A DNA stretch of 29,796 nucleotides. It comes from a virus. The notes beneath the pieces were generated by a model. It was given only the letters and a program-made list of their open reading frames with translations. It was not told where the DNA came from and did no database searches. The DNA lies in the IMG/VR virus record IMGVR_UViG_3300042691_015436, positions 1-29,796 of that record; one strand, written 5' to 3'. Within the stretch, counting starts at the first letter, position 1. Each line of letters opens with the position of its first letter. The translations under genes and the position numbers were made by a program. Below, one piece after another: positions 17,091-26,788 of the stretch.

Positions 17091-18950
17091 CTAAAATCTA
17101 ACAATAAGTCTTATATTTTCTGCTTGTCCATCGTAACGTTGTGTGGCATTGTCATTCTCAATATACACCATGTCTCCACTATACGGTTCAAATTCTGGAT
17201 TACCAGCAGAAACAAGCAGTCGTTGGGTGCTAGAATTTGCTCCAACAACTAAAACACCACTCTCAAATGTACCTTTTGCTCCAGTTATTTTTACTTCATT
17301 TGAAGTTTGATATAAAACAAAACCTGAAGCGGTCGCTGTTGCTGGGCTAGTTCCCTGATATACAAACTCATTTAAGGAATAAGAACCACCAGCAACAAGT
17401 GTCAACAACGTTGTCTGAGAAATTACAGAATTAGCATTTGTTGGGCTGACAGGTAAAGACTCACCATATTTATACGGGTTTACGAAAACACCATACTGTC
17501 TAAACGTAGTGTTTGATGGTACTTTACCACCCTCGGTAGAATCAATTTCACCCATTCTTACACAAACCATTACACTATTTGCTACTAATTCTTTAGCAGG
17601 ATTATTTGCATGGCCATACTTCATGTCCATAATGGCTCTGGCAGTTGCGTTCGATCCTGTGCCGTAAACAAAGACATTTGCACGTGAGTAACCAGTTCCA
17701 ATAGTGGTAACTGTGATTTTTTCTATTCTACTATCTTTAGTGGTTGTTACAGTAAAGACAGCATTTGTATTTGAATTTGATGTAGCAGTAAAGATTGCGT
17801 TGTTCTCATAATATCTCAATGCTGCAACATTTGCTATTGGACTAACTGTGTGAGAACCAGCCGAGTAAATAGTGACGTTTAAAACATGTCCCGTAGAGTT
17901 TACAAAGACACGTGCGTTCGGCAAAGCAAATGAAGTTCTATCAGTTTCTTTTGACGTATTATAAAATTGAATCCAGCTATTTACTGCTGTTGCACCAGAG
18001 TTTACTGTTATAGATGTGACATTGAAGGTTGATGTGTTTATTACCGCAGCTGCGATGGTTGATGTACCATCTCCATCTACAAATACCCTTGTTGTAAGTT
18101 GGGCTGCCGTCTGTGCGGTGTTTCCACCACCAGAACCAGTAGTTCCTGTTGACAATGTAAGTTGTGGTTGGCCATCAACAATTCCAACACTGGTAATGTA
18201 TGATCCTACAGTAATTCCAGTTCCAGAAATTGACATATTGGCAGCAACACCATCAGTGTTGGCCAATGTAAGTATTGTGCATCCAGGTGAAAATGTGTCA
18301 ATAATTCGAATAACGTTTTCTCTATAACCAGAACCTTGATTGGTCATGACTATAGTTGTCAATTCACCATCAATTACGTCTAGAATACTTGAACCATAAT
18401 CTAATTGATTTATTGATGTTGGAACGGGAATCCATTCATCAGTTAAAAATTTATTTGATGGTTTTACATTATACATGTACTTCCAGATATATCCATCGGA
18501 AGTTGCGATGTTACCATTCGAAGATGTGTAATCACCACTTGGCTCTACTGTGGATAAAGCTGATCTGTTGTTCGACAAACATTTATAAACGTTTCTACCA
18601 GATGTTATAACATAAAACGGGTTTACATCATTATCATTATCGGGTTCAATCAAATTTTGATAATCAGTCAGATCATCATACTGTTTGTACTTTTTACCAG
18701 AAACCCAATTAACTCTAGGAATAACTAATTCAACATCATTGCCCGTTATTTTTTTAGCGGCGTACATATTATCCCAGGCTTCTTTTTCATCAAAAATACT
18801 GTCCGTTACGCTTGATGGGCTGGCCTCATTCGGATATTGAGTGTGTTTGCCTATAAAAACATAACCCACTTCTGGTGAAGGTTCATAGAAACCCTCTTTA
18901 AATTGTACAGCGGTAATATACGCTAGTGATTTAGATGTAACTGATGGCAT
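17091..18950 (-). CDS. 8: Baseplate wedge protein gp8-like with repeat insertion (619 aa)
   Basis: The N-terminal ~200 residues match T4 gp8: VGYVFIGKHTQYPNE, EAWDNMYAAKKITGNDVELV, IPRVNWVSGKKYKQYDD, PFYVITSGRNVYKCLSNN, TSDGYIWKYMYNVKPSNKFL. The last ~150 residues also fit gp8, ending DMVYIENDNATQRYDGQAEN then IRLIVRF. T4 gp8 has 334 residues, so residues ~205-465 look like an insertion. They hold two GxGY motifs (~202-213 and ~413-431) and one module (~312-400) that also occurs four times in the gene just upstream. In T4, gp8 is a dimer in the wedge joining gp6, gp7 and gp10. The gene lies between the gp7-position and DUF4815 genes, with 10 bases to the latter. No clear ribosome binding site precedes the ATG. 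Confidence 0.9.
   Translation of the reverse strand: MPSVTSKSLAYITAVQFKEGFYEPSPEVGYVFIGKHTQYPNEASPSSVTDSIFDEKEAWDNMYAAKKITGNDVELVIPRVNWVSGKKYKQYDDLTDYQNLIEPDNDNDVNPFYVITSGRNVYKCLSNNRSALSTVEPSGDYTSSNGNIATSDGYIWKYMYNVKPSNKFLTDEWIPVPTSINQLDYGSSILDVIDGELTTIVMTNQGSGYRENVIRIIDTFSPGCTILTLANTDGVAANMSISGTGITVGSYITSVGIVDGQPQLTLSTGTTGSGGGNTAQTAAQLTTRVFVDGDGTSTIAAAVINTSTFNVTSITVNSGATAVNSWIQFYNTSKETDRTSFALPNARVFVNSTGHVLNVTIYSAGSHTVSPIANVAALRYYENNAIFTATSNSNTNAVFTVTTTKDSRIEKITVTTIGTGYSRANVFVYGTGSNATARAIMDMKYGHANNPAKELVANSVMVCVRMGEIDSTEGGKVPSNTTFRQYGVFVNPYKYGESLPVSPTNANSVISQTTLLTLVAGGSYSLNEFVYQGTSPATATASGFVLYQTSNEVKITGAKGTFESGVLVVGANSSTQRLLVSAGNPEFEPYSGDMVYIENDNATQRYDGQAENIRLIVRF
17750..18015 (-). repeat. 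Copy of the NARVFVN module inside gp8
   Basis: This segment encodes the order VNSWIQF, then NARVFVNSTGHVLNVTIYS, then YYENNAIF, then NTNAVFTVT. The same order occurs four times in the preceding gene at 19039-21171. The DNA is still related (for example acacgtgcgtt within the conserved centre), so it spread by duplication rather than by convergence. Confidence 0.8.
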
Positions 18951-18955
18951 AATTT

Positions 18956-21900
18956 TTAATTAAAGATTGCTGTTTGTAAGTTTGCGGTTTGCGTAAACGC
19001 CCCAGCCTTTGCTGATAAAATAGCATTATCATAAACAACTGTAAATACCGCATTTGAATCAGTGTTTGATGTTGCGCTGAAAACTGAGTTATTTTCAACA
19101 TATCTCAAACCAGAAATATTTGCTATAGGTTCTGTGGTAAATGTTCCTTTAGACGAAACTGTAACATTTATCACATATCCAGCGGTGTTTACATAAACAC
19201 GTGCATTTGCCGAAGATGCCTGTGTACCATAGAAAGTAATGAAACTATTTACTGTTCTTGCTCCAGCATTTGCGGTGACACCAACAACTCCAAAATTATT
19301 TGCTCTAATCGTTGGTGGATAATAATAACTACCATTACTTGTAATTGTTACGTTACTTATTGCCCCACTTGCATTTACTGTGTACGTACCAATTGCTGGA
19401 ATATTAGATTCGACAAAATCAACGTCAATAATTGCTATTGTTTCTGTATTTGCTACACCAGCAGTTGTAAATACAGCATTCGTTAATACATTACTGTTCG
19501 CAGTAAATGCTATGTTTCCAGTATAAAGACCATTTGCTGTTGTTGAAACAACCAAATTGGCCAAGTTACTTGTATTTGAATTAAATGCTAAACCAAATCT
19601 TGCGCCTATCGCAAGTTTGTTATCACCAGCAACTTTACCTTGTGTGACACCATTGAAATGATACAACACAGGACCCATCGTAATCGTAAACACAGCATTC
19701 GTATATGACTGGGTACTAATAAAGAATCCATTGGAGCCGTTTGCTGCCGCCAATCCACCTTCGGCAACTGTGGCTCCATCATTGACATACTTCAAATCTG
19801 TATAAACATTCGCCCCGTTCGGACCACCAATGTTGGTATTTAAATCTGTGTATATGCCATTAGCATATAGTGTTACATTTTGAACATAACCAGCAGTATT
19901 AACAAATACACGGGCGTTTGCTATATTAACAGCGGCATCTGGAGTTCCATACGAGAATGTAATCCAGCTATTTACAGCAACAGCACCAGCATTTGCTGTT
20001 ATAGATTCAACCGCTGGATAGATAACAATATTTTGTCCGTTAGCATATACTCCAGTGCTATTTATTTGTACTCTTATAATCGAACCTGTTCCATTAGCAA
20101 ATACTTGAACGTTTGCTGAACTTTCAGCAGCACCTAAACCAGAGTTTACATTTGAACCACCATTTACAATCTTTAGATAACCGTTAGAATAACCACGACC
20201 ACCAAAGTCTGGAACATAAGGTAGAACTTCTGTGATAGAAACAGGTACACTATTTGCTCTTGCAGTGGGCGCACTTCTATACAGTCCAGCATTTGCAACG
20301 GTGATACTACGAATTACACCGTTTGCTGGATACACTTCAATAGTAGCATTTGCATTAATTACAGGATCGCCACCAGAGAAAACAACATAACCATTACTAT
20401 GACCGACGCCATTAAGTGTTGGTGTGATTGCTGCCACGGAAGTAATGTGAATTGGATATGAGTTTGGTATACCAACTAAGGCGCCATTTGTTGTTGGACG
20501 ATATGCTGGTATAATTGTAAACACAGCATTTGTGTACGAAGAAGTTGATATTGGTGTTGTATTTTCAAAGTAAATTAAATCTGTATAAACATTTGAAATT
20601 TCTGGTAAACTAGAGTATGATCCATTTGCATAGATGGTTACATTTTCAATATAACCTTCTGTATTAACAAACACACGTGCATTGGCAACATTTGCTGTAG
20701 CACTATATCCCAATATTCCTTTTAGATTAATCCAACTATTGACACCAACAGCGTCAGAATTAACAGTAATACCACTCACCAGAGTTGAGTTAGCATATAA
20801 GCCTCTATCACTAATCGTAACTCTACGAATAGAACCATTTGATGGGTACACTTCAACAGGAATAATTGCTCGTTGATTCGTATAATTAAGTGGCGTGATA
20901 GTAAATACAGCATTCGTATATGATGAACCAGCTATAATTGCTGTGTTTTCATAATACGTTGAACTTGTGTATACGTTTGAGATGGACGGTGGAATGAAAT
21001 ACAAACCATTCGAATAAACGGTTACATTTTCAATATAGCCTTCAGTATTAACAAACACACGTGCGTTAGCAAGAACTACGTTACTTGCTCCGACTGTACC
21101 CATATTGCTTGTGAATGTAATCCAACTGTTGACACCGACTGCTCTAGCATTTGCTGTTATCGAAGCAATACCAATATCATTAAACAGCATATACCCATTT
21201 GAGTGAGCAAGTCCAACATTCTGTACGTTTGTTGAGAAGATTACCGTATTTGGATTTGTGTTTGGTAACAATGAAACATTCGATTCATACAGGCCTGAAT
21301 CACTTACAGTAATCGAGTCTGTGTTAATTGCCCCATTACTTGAATATACATTGTAAGATATGCTAGCTTCTCGAAGGGGTGCACCACCAACTGTTATAAA
21401 TTTACCTTTTAAATATCCTTTACCACGATTTGATGAGGATATTGTATTAGCATAGAATACTAAATGCGGATCTTCAAAAGGATCGGCAAATGGTTTGACG
21501 GAATACAAACCACCTGATGTTAATGTAACTCTTCTTAGAGCACCATTTGATGCATAAACTTCAGCATTTGCGATTGCTGGAATACCTTCTTCGGAGTTTT
21601 TAAATAGAATTATACCGTTAGAATATCCAGAACCATTATAACCAGGTCGAATTGAAATATTTGTTATTCTACCGCCACCATTTGAAAATATTAAACTTCC
21701 ATTTGAATATCCAGATCCGCCAGTAACAATATTAATGTTTCTAATATTATCTGTAGTAATCAAGTAAGTATTGCTTATAACTGAATTTACTGTTCTAGTT
21801 TCACCATTAACCGAAATGTTTGAACCGATAGAGAAGATGCCTAAAGATATTGCTGTGTTAAATTTGGTGTTGACACCGGTAACAACAACACTTCCATTTC

Positions 21901-24295
21901 CAACATTTACACGGCCACCAATTGTTTTATACTGATTGTCTGTTGTATGATCTTTCTTTGTTACAATGATATCATCACGCTCTATAGTTTGAGTTGTTTT
22001 ATATTCAGAATAATTAACAAAACCTACAGGGTGTAAAAGTTCTTTTAATAGTTTTTTGTACTTAAAAAATTCAGTTTTTGATGAAATCAAATATGAATAG
22101 TCAACATAATAATCTTGACCTTGTATTTTTCTTTCCGTAGATGAAATAATCGAATCTGATGTTGTCCATCTGCCATCAGTTGAAATATATGATTGCTCAA
22201 TTTCGGCTTTAATTTTTGCCCCAGATGCTTGAGCATTTGAACTTTGAATCGAAAGTGCAGGAATAAATTCATATCCAGAACCGGGATCGACAACATCGAT
22301 TGATATGATTGATCCAATTACACCATTACCAGTGGGCAACAGATTTTCACCATCAGAAGCAATCGATTTTATTTCTACACTTGCTCCTGTACCAGTTGCC
22401 GACTGAACCGAAATTGCAGGGAATTTTCCAGGTACGTATCCAACGCCACCTAGAGGTAAATAATTATAAACACCTAGTTTCTGATTTGTATGTGTTCTAG
22501 TAAATGGATTGGAAGCAACACCATCCACATCTTTAACTGATAAAACAGTATCAGATGTAATCGTAGCAACCATTCTAGAATCACCATTTACATTGATTAT
22601 ATCACCTGGTTTCAGATCATTAAAAAATGAGGTGCCCGTTCCCTGTAGAGTTGATGTTGGTGGTGCACCAGATGTTGATACTGTTCCAGTTATTCTTGAG
22701 TTTGCTAAATCAATTCTTGTGATTTTTCCAGTGCCATCAATTTTACCAACTATAGCAGCTGCACCATATCCAAATGTCATTGGGGGATTTGCACCAAAAA
22801 TGACCTCATCACCAACTACATAATTTTGTCCACCATCATTAATCTTAAAGTCGCCTATTGATCCTAAACTTTTTATTGTTCTAAAACTTGTATTCGGTCC
22901 ATATTCAGCACCAAAAGCATCCAATACAGCTGGTAGATTTAACGGTGCAGTAGTTGAAAGAATCTTAACGTTTGTTATAGGTCCAACTTGTAATGTTGTA
23001 AACGAAAGAGCATCAATAATACGAGTGCTCGCATTTTCACCAGTAGGAATTTTTGAGCTTGAAAAACCGTAATCAGTACAACTGATAAGAGTATTGGCAG
23101 CATTTATACTTCCATTAAATGATGCAATAATATCAGTAGCAATTACAAAACTATTTGCTGAATTTGCGCCAGAAGTATCAATACCATCAACAACGGCATT
23201 GATACCATAAATACCGTTTCCTATAGGAACGATAGGTGAAGAGTTTGTGAATATTGCCCCACCAACATTTACCAAAACACTAGAAAGAACCCCTGTAAAT
23301 ATTTCTGAGACAGTTGCTATTGCATTTGACGTAGCATTCCCACCAAATGCAACTATCTTATCTCCTACAGCGTAACCACCACCAGATTCAATAACATTAA
23401 TTTTTTTAACTACAGAAAAAGTTGAAGCACGAATTTCAATCAACTGTTCATTGGAATCGATGATTGGAATGGATACTATTTCACCATTTAAAAATTCACC
23501 TCTTAATGATTTCAGATTAATTAAGAGTTCAATAGGCAAACCTAAGTTAAAAGTATCAGAAATAATTCTGCGATTTGAATCTTCAACGATTGCTGAAGCA
23601 CCAGACTTCAATCCTGTCACTTTACGATTTGTAAGTAATTTAAAATCAAAGTCTACGTAAGTAACAGAAACTTGTTCACCACCTACTGGTGGTCTAAAGA
23701 AAATGAGTTGTCGATATTCTTTGTTGATATAAAAATCAACAAGATTAATTTTTTCTACACCATTCACCCTTACAATAACATCTTCAGACCCAACAGGCTG
23801 TGCTAATACAAAAATTGTTGTTTTACCGTCACCATCATAAACAGAAGAAATGTCTGCGTTAATTCTAAGTTTATTGTCAACTGTCCATTTACTTGCCGAT
23901 GCTTTTAGAACATTATTTTTAGGCAATACTACTTCAATATCTTCGCCAAAAACTAATTGGAAAAGTAATTTGAAGGAATTTTCAGCACCTTTAGTTTTGT
24001 ACAAATCAACAAGATGTTTGAATAGAAGTGCTTTGTTTGACTGAACATCAGCTGGAATTAATAAACCGTATGTGTTGTAGAAACTTTGTTCAAACTCATC
24101 TATCGAATCATCGACATCTTTAATCGTGCGTAAATTTTTGGCAGCAGTTACCAAATCATTTTTTTCTGTGCCCTGTTTTTGCTCTAAGAATTCGTAGTAT
24201 GCTTCCAAAAACGCAATGAACTTTGGATATTCATCACGTACAAATTCAGGAACTTGACGATTTACAAGTAAAGAAGTTTTTAAATCAGTAGTCAT
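18956..24295 (-). CDS. Large baseplate wedge protein in the gp7 position (1779 aa)
   Basis: The gene lies between gp6 and gp8, where T4 has gp7 (1032 residues). The N-terminus is of a type common in marine T4-like phages: TSLLVNRQVPEFVRDEYPKF, IAFLEAYYEFLEQKQGT, then LFKHLVDLYKTKGAENSFKL and LFQLVFGEDIEVVLP. A second conserved block near 735-765 reads EFFKYKKLLKELLHPVGFVN YSEYK. GxGY-type repeats run between and after these blocks. From ~780 on, almost everything is repeats: SNGxLxF units, VYPSNGxIRRVT units, and four copies of a VNSWI-NARVFVNT-TNAVFTI module (residues ~1041-1134, 1171-1262, 1428-1538, 1668-1752). The long tail may form a beta-rich arm. The gp7 identity rests on position and size and is inference. 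The start overlaps the gp6 stop (TAATG) with no clear ribosome binding site, so translation is probably coupled. Confidence 0.78.
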   Translation of the reverse strand: MTTDLKTSLLVNRQVPEFVRDEYPKFIAFLEAYYEFLEQKQGTEKNDLVTAAKNLRTIKDVDDSIDEFEQSFYNTYGLLIPADVQSNKALLFKHLVDLYKTKGAENSFKLLFQLVFGEDIEVVLPKNNVLKASASKWTVDNKLRINADISSVYDGDGKTTIFVLAQPVGSEDVIVRVNGVEKINLVDFYINKEYRQLIFFRPPVGGEQVSVTYVDFDFKLLTNRKVTGLKSGASAIVEDSNRRIISDTFNLGLPIELLINLKSLRGEFLNGEIVSIPIIDSNEQLIEIRASTFSVVKKINVIESGGGYAVGDKIVAFGGNATSNAIATVSEIFTGVLSSVLVNVGGAIFTNSSPIVPIGNGIYGINAVVDGIDTSGANSANSFVIATDIIASFNGSINAANTLISCTDYGFSSSKIPTGENASTRIIDALSFTTLQVGPITNVKILSTTAPLNLPAVLDAFGAEYGPNTSFRTIKSLGSIGDFKINDGGQNYVVGDEVIFGANPPMTFGYGAAAIVGKIDGTGKITRIDLANSRITGTVSTSGAPPTSTLQGTGTSFFNDLKPGDIINVNGDSRMVATITSDTVLSVKDVDGVASNPFTRTHTNQKLGVYNYLPLGGVGYVPGKFPAISVQSATGTGASVEIKSIASDGENLLPTGNGVIGSIISIDVVDPGSGYEFIPALSIQSSNAQASGAKIKAEIEQSYISTDGRWTTSDSIISSTERKIQGQDYYVDYSYLISSKTEFFKYKKLLKELLHPVGFVNYSEYKTTQTIERDDIIVTKKDHTTDNQYKTIGGRVNVGNGSVVVTGVNTKFNTAISLGIFSIGSNISVNGETRTVNSVISNTYLITTDNIRNINIVTGGSGYSNGSLIFSNGGGRITNISIRPGYNGSGYSNGIILFKNSEEGIPAIANAEVYASNGALRRVTLTSGGLYSVKPFADPFEDPHLVFYANTISSSNRGKGYLKGKFITVGGAPLREASISYNVYSSNGAINTDSITVSDSGLYESNVSLLPNTNPNTVIFSTNVQNVGLAHSNGYMLFNDIGIASITANARAVGVNSWITFTSNMGTVGASNVVLANARVFVNTEGYIENVTVYSNGLYFIPPSISNVYTSSTYYENTAIIAGSSYTNAVFTITPLNYTNQRAIIPVEVYPSNGSIRRVTISDRGLYANSTLVSGITVNSDAVGVNSWINLKGILGYSATANVANARVFVNTEGYIENVTIYANGSYSSLPEISNVYTDLIYFENTTPISTSSYTNAVFTIIPAYRPTTNGALVGIPNSYPIHITSVAAITPTLNGVGHSNGYVVFSGGDPVINANATIEVYPANGVIRSITVANAGLYRSAPTARANSVPVSITEVLPYVPDFGGRGYSNGYLKIVNGGSNVNSGLGAAESSANVQVFANGTGSIIRVQINSTGVYANGQNIVIYPAVESITANAGAVAVNSWITFSYGTPDAAVNIANARVFVNTAGYVQNVTLYANGIYTDLNTNIGGPNGANVYTDLKYVNDGATVAEGGLAAANGSNGFFISTQSYTNAVFTITMGPVLYHFNGVTQGKVAGDNKLAIGARFGLAFNSNTSNLANLVVSTTANGLYTGNIAFTANSNVLTNAVFTTAGVANTETIAIIDVDFVESNIPAIGTYTVNASGAISNVTITSNGSYYYPPTIRANNFGVVGVTANAGARTVNSFITFYGTQASSANARVYVNTAGYVINVTVSSKGTFTTEPIANISGLRYVENNSVFSATSNTDSNAVFTVVYDNAILSAKAGAFTQTANLQTAIFN
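19039..21171 (-). repeat. Four NARVFVN modules in the gp7-position protein
   Basis: Copies lie near 20893-21171, 20510-20782, 19680-20012 and 19039-19290. Each encodes VNSWITF (or VNSFITF), ANARVFVNTxGYxxNVTxY, a linker with NVYT or NISG, and TNAVFTI. The third copy has an extra segment before its TNAVFTI end. DNA similarity is obvious (gtattaacaaacacacgtgc in the first two copies). Shorter SNG-type units lie between the copies. Confidence 0.85.
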
Positions 24296-26352
24296 TATGT
24301 TGCTTGCAGAGTTGTACTAATTGAAGTAGGATCGTTCTCATCAATAGTTATAATATTATTTTTGATTGTACTTAGTATGCCTTCTTCAGACTCTATTGAA
24401 ACTCGAACGTCACCATCAACAGAGTCAACGTCTTTGATTAGAATATTGGATATTGTAACCACACCAGTATCATAATCTATTGATCCGGCGTTTTCATCAA
24501 CAACTTGACGTTGTGCTAGATTATCATAATATACAGTACGAATAGTACCAACACGACCATCAATAACTGCCGTAGCAGATGCTCCATATCCACCTCCACC
24601 TGTGATTGTTACAGTAGCACGTGTGTAGTCGATGCCACGATTAGTAACGTCAATACTTTCAATTCTACCATTGACAATAACGGCAACAGCATTGGCTGCT
24701 TCGCCATCTCCAGATATAGTTATAGTAGGTTGACTAGTATAATCTTGTCCCGGATTGATAACTTTGATTGAACTGATACCAGAAAATGATTGGGGTATTT
24801 CATCAAATTGTACTTGACGATCTATACCCTCAGAATCAGCCACAGTAAACACTGTGGATTCCAATTTGTTTCCAATCGTTCCTCTACGTAGAGGTACGCC
24901 AAAATTTATGGTATAAGGTATAGCAGCTGTCACATCTGGTGTAAATCTTTTTTGTACACGGGTGACAATCGTGCTACCCAGAATTGCATTTCTGTCTACA
25001 GCATCAATAGCATCTTGTACTCTAGACTCGACAAACTTGCCAGAAAATTTATCTAGATATGTTTCTTTGTAACCTAGAATTGCATTTTTAATTGCTGTTT
25101 TTAATTGTTCTTCAGTTAATGAAGTTTTATTTTTGTCGTAGCTAACATCAGCAGAAATCAACAGATATAGAAACTCTGGATCACGAATGATAGTTTGTAC
25201 AGCAACAACTGCTTTGGGTTTAATTATTTCATCAATAATTCTTTGTTTCTCTGTATCTGACAAATAGTAATTTTCTTTTGGTTTCAAAGCAACATATACA
25301 GTACCAAAGGTTGGAGGTGTTTCCTCTTCGCCACCCCAAACTGATACGGAAGTTACGGCAGGATAACTTTTCTGAATATACGTTTCGTAGTCTTTAAATG
25401 TAACCAAACGATTCTGAGTTGTGAACTGCAATGGAGCAGAAAATTTAATATTATCAACTGATTCTCTTTCTGAACCACCGGAGGCCTCACTAACCGAATC
25501 AATTACAAAATCCGATAAAGAGTTTCCTAATGAGTCAGCAAGTGTTGCAGTTGCCACAAAGGTGTTTGCTTTGTTTGCTAAAGTGCCATTTGTAACTAGA
25601 TACGTCACATCAACCACAGCACCGTTATTTAAACTTTGACCGATTACACCGTTTCCAAAATAGATAGCGTACTTTTGTCCACGATTTTCCTGTAAGTAAA
25701 ATACTTTAGAAGTGGTAGTAGTTTCTGATGCATCAACCGCAAGAGAGTAAATACTAAAGTCTGTATTTGTTGAAGATGTTCTGACCGAAACTGATATGGT
25801 AGTCGTATCAATATTTGTATCAGGTAAGACAAACAATTGTTTTGGATTTGTTTGTTGATCATGGGTAAAGGAGTATGTTACCAATTGACCTTCATATATC
25901 GGTAAATTTAAAAACGTAAAATTCGTGTTGGCTTTAGTTGCTGTCTTTTCTTCAAGTGTAACAAAGTTATAACTCACACCATCAATTTCATTTGATAAGA
26001 ATGAAAATCCTTTTGGTATAGTTACAGTAGATTCTGTGTTAGATGCTGTGTTAGCAGTAAAATTAATTGTCGCAACTGGAGCTTTGCGTGAGTAAGGAAC
26101 ATATCCCAAAACTTTAGCATGAGAGATGACAGAATCACGAAGCAGAGCGGTGTCCATGAATGCTTCATTGGCAACCATGTTCAAGTAGTAAGCTTGATAA
26201 TGAGTATTATAAGAAAGAATATCTAGCAGTACACTTAAACCAGAACCTTCAAAGTCATAGTCTGTGAATTCAGATTGTGACTTTAGGTATGTCTTTAAAT
26301 TTTCTTTGATTTGATCAAAATCAAGTTCAGTAACTCTTAGTGGTTCAGCCAT
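24295..26352 (-). CDS. 6: Baseplate wedge protein gp6-like (685 aa)
   Basis: Length and motifs fit T4 gp6 (660 residues). The N-terminus reads DFDQIKENLKTYLKSQSEFT, DYDFEGSGLSVLLDILSYNT, HYQAYYLNMVANEAFMDTAL, LLRDSVISHAKVLGYVPYS, which is the most conserved part of the family. A baseplate-J-type middle follows (VTFKDYETYIQKSYPAVTSV). Residues ~527-607 carry GxGY-type repeats (INPGQDYTSQPTITISG, VTNRGIDYTRATVTITG). The C-terminus (GSIDYDTGVVTISN) is typical of this family. gp6 forms the ring that links the wedges and changes shape when the tail contracts. One base separates it from gp25, and its stop overlaps the next start. Confidence 0.93.
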   Translation of the reverse strand: MAEPLRVTELDFDQIKENLKTYLKSQSEFTDYDFEGSGLSVLLDILSYNTHYQAYYLNMVANEAFMDTALLRDSVISHAKVLGYVPYSRKAPVATINFTANTASNTESTVTIPKGFSFLSNEIDGVSYNFVTLEEKTATKANTNFTFLNLPIYEGQLVTYSFTHDQQTNPKQLFVLPDTNIDTTTISVSVRTSSTNTDFSIYSLAVDASETTTTSKVFYLQENRGQKYAIYFGNGVIGQSLNNGAVVDVTYLVTNGTLANKANTFVATATLADSLGNSLSDFVIDSVSEASGGSERESVDNIKFSAPLQFTTQNRLVTFKDYETYIQKSYPAVTSVSVWGGEEETPPTFGTVYVALKPKENYYLSDTEKQRIIDEIIKPKAVVAVQTIIRDPEFLYLLISADVSYDKNKTSLTEEQLKTAIKNAILGYKETYLDKFSGKFVESRVQDAIDAVDRNAILGSTIVTRVQKRFTPDVTAAIPYTINFGVPLRRGTIGNKLESTVFTVADSEGIDRQVQFDEIPQSFSGISSIKVINPGQDYTSQPTITISGDGEAANAVAVIVNGRIESIDVTNRGIDYTRATVTITGGGGYGASATAVIDGRVGTIRTVYYDNLAQRQVVDENAGSIDYDTGVVTISNILIKDVDSVDGDVRVSIESEEGILSTIKNNIITIDENDPTSISTTLQAT

Positions 26353-26353
26353 T

Positions 26354-26776
26354 TTATCTTATACGTTCTAAAAAGAAATTAATCGTTATTGGGTTTGATA
26401 AGTTCACAATAAAAAACGTCATCGTGACTCTGTAACCATTCTCATCTGGAGCAGGTATAGCAACAACAGATTCAATTCTAACTCTAGGTTCATAATTATT
26501 AATTACATCCATCAAACGTCTTTCAATAGATGCACCAAAAACTGAATCTACGGGTTCAAACAAAAGAGCACGAATTGATGAACCTATCTCTGGTTGAAAG
26601 GGTTTTTCGTAAAAATTAGTGGATACAAGATTTTTTACGGAGTTTATAATTGCCTTTTCATTAAAATGACGACTGACATCCTTTTTTACAGGATGAACGG
26701 TAAAGTTTAAATCTAAGTCTTTATAGGTTCTCTCTGCCTGAACTGAGGGAACGTTGGATGTTATTGTCGTAGCCAT
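26354..26776 (-). CDS. 25: Baseplate wedge protein gp25-like (140 aa)
   Basis: The length fits T4 gp25 (132 residues) and the gp25/gpW family. Typical parts are LDLNFTVHPVKKDVSRHFNE, AIINSVKNLVSTNFYEKPFQ, PEIGSSIRALLFEP and a near-C-terminal NYEPRVRIESVVAIP. The EPR motif is the family hallmark and is intact (EPRV). In T4, gp25 joins gp6 and gp53 and helps start sheath assembly. It lies directly before gp6, as in many T4-like marine phages, whereas in T4 it is encoded elsewhere. A GATAAATA late promoter-like string lies only a few bases before the ATG. Confidence 0.93.
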   Translation of the reverse strand: MATTITSNVPSVQAERTYKDLDLNFTVHPVKKDVSRHFNEKAIINSVKNLVSTNFYEKPFQPEIGSSIRALLFEPVDSVFGASIERRLMDVINNYEPRVRIESVVAIPAPDENGYRVTMTFFIVNLSNPITINFFLERIR

Positions 26777-26788
26777 CTTTTATTTATC

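Noticed and set aside
17467-17474. Exact TATAAATA on the minus strand inside gp8
   Set aside because: It lies in coding sequence (tyrosine-lysine-tyrosine codons) about 390 bases before the next gene and is probably chance, although an internal promoter cannot be excluded.
19039-21171. Diversity-generating retroelement target in the repeat region
   Set aside because: I see no reverse transcriptase gene, no template repeat and no adenine-directed variation pattern in the window; the copies look like ordinary diverged duplications.
26781-26788. GATAAATA late promoter-like motif before gp25
   Set aside because: It ends only 4 bases before the ATG, so transcription would start at or inside the start codon. 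The string overlaps the small gap and is likely just AT-rich sequence.
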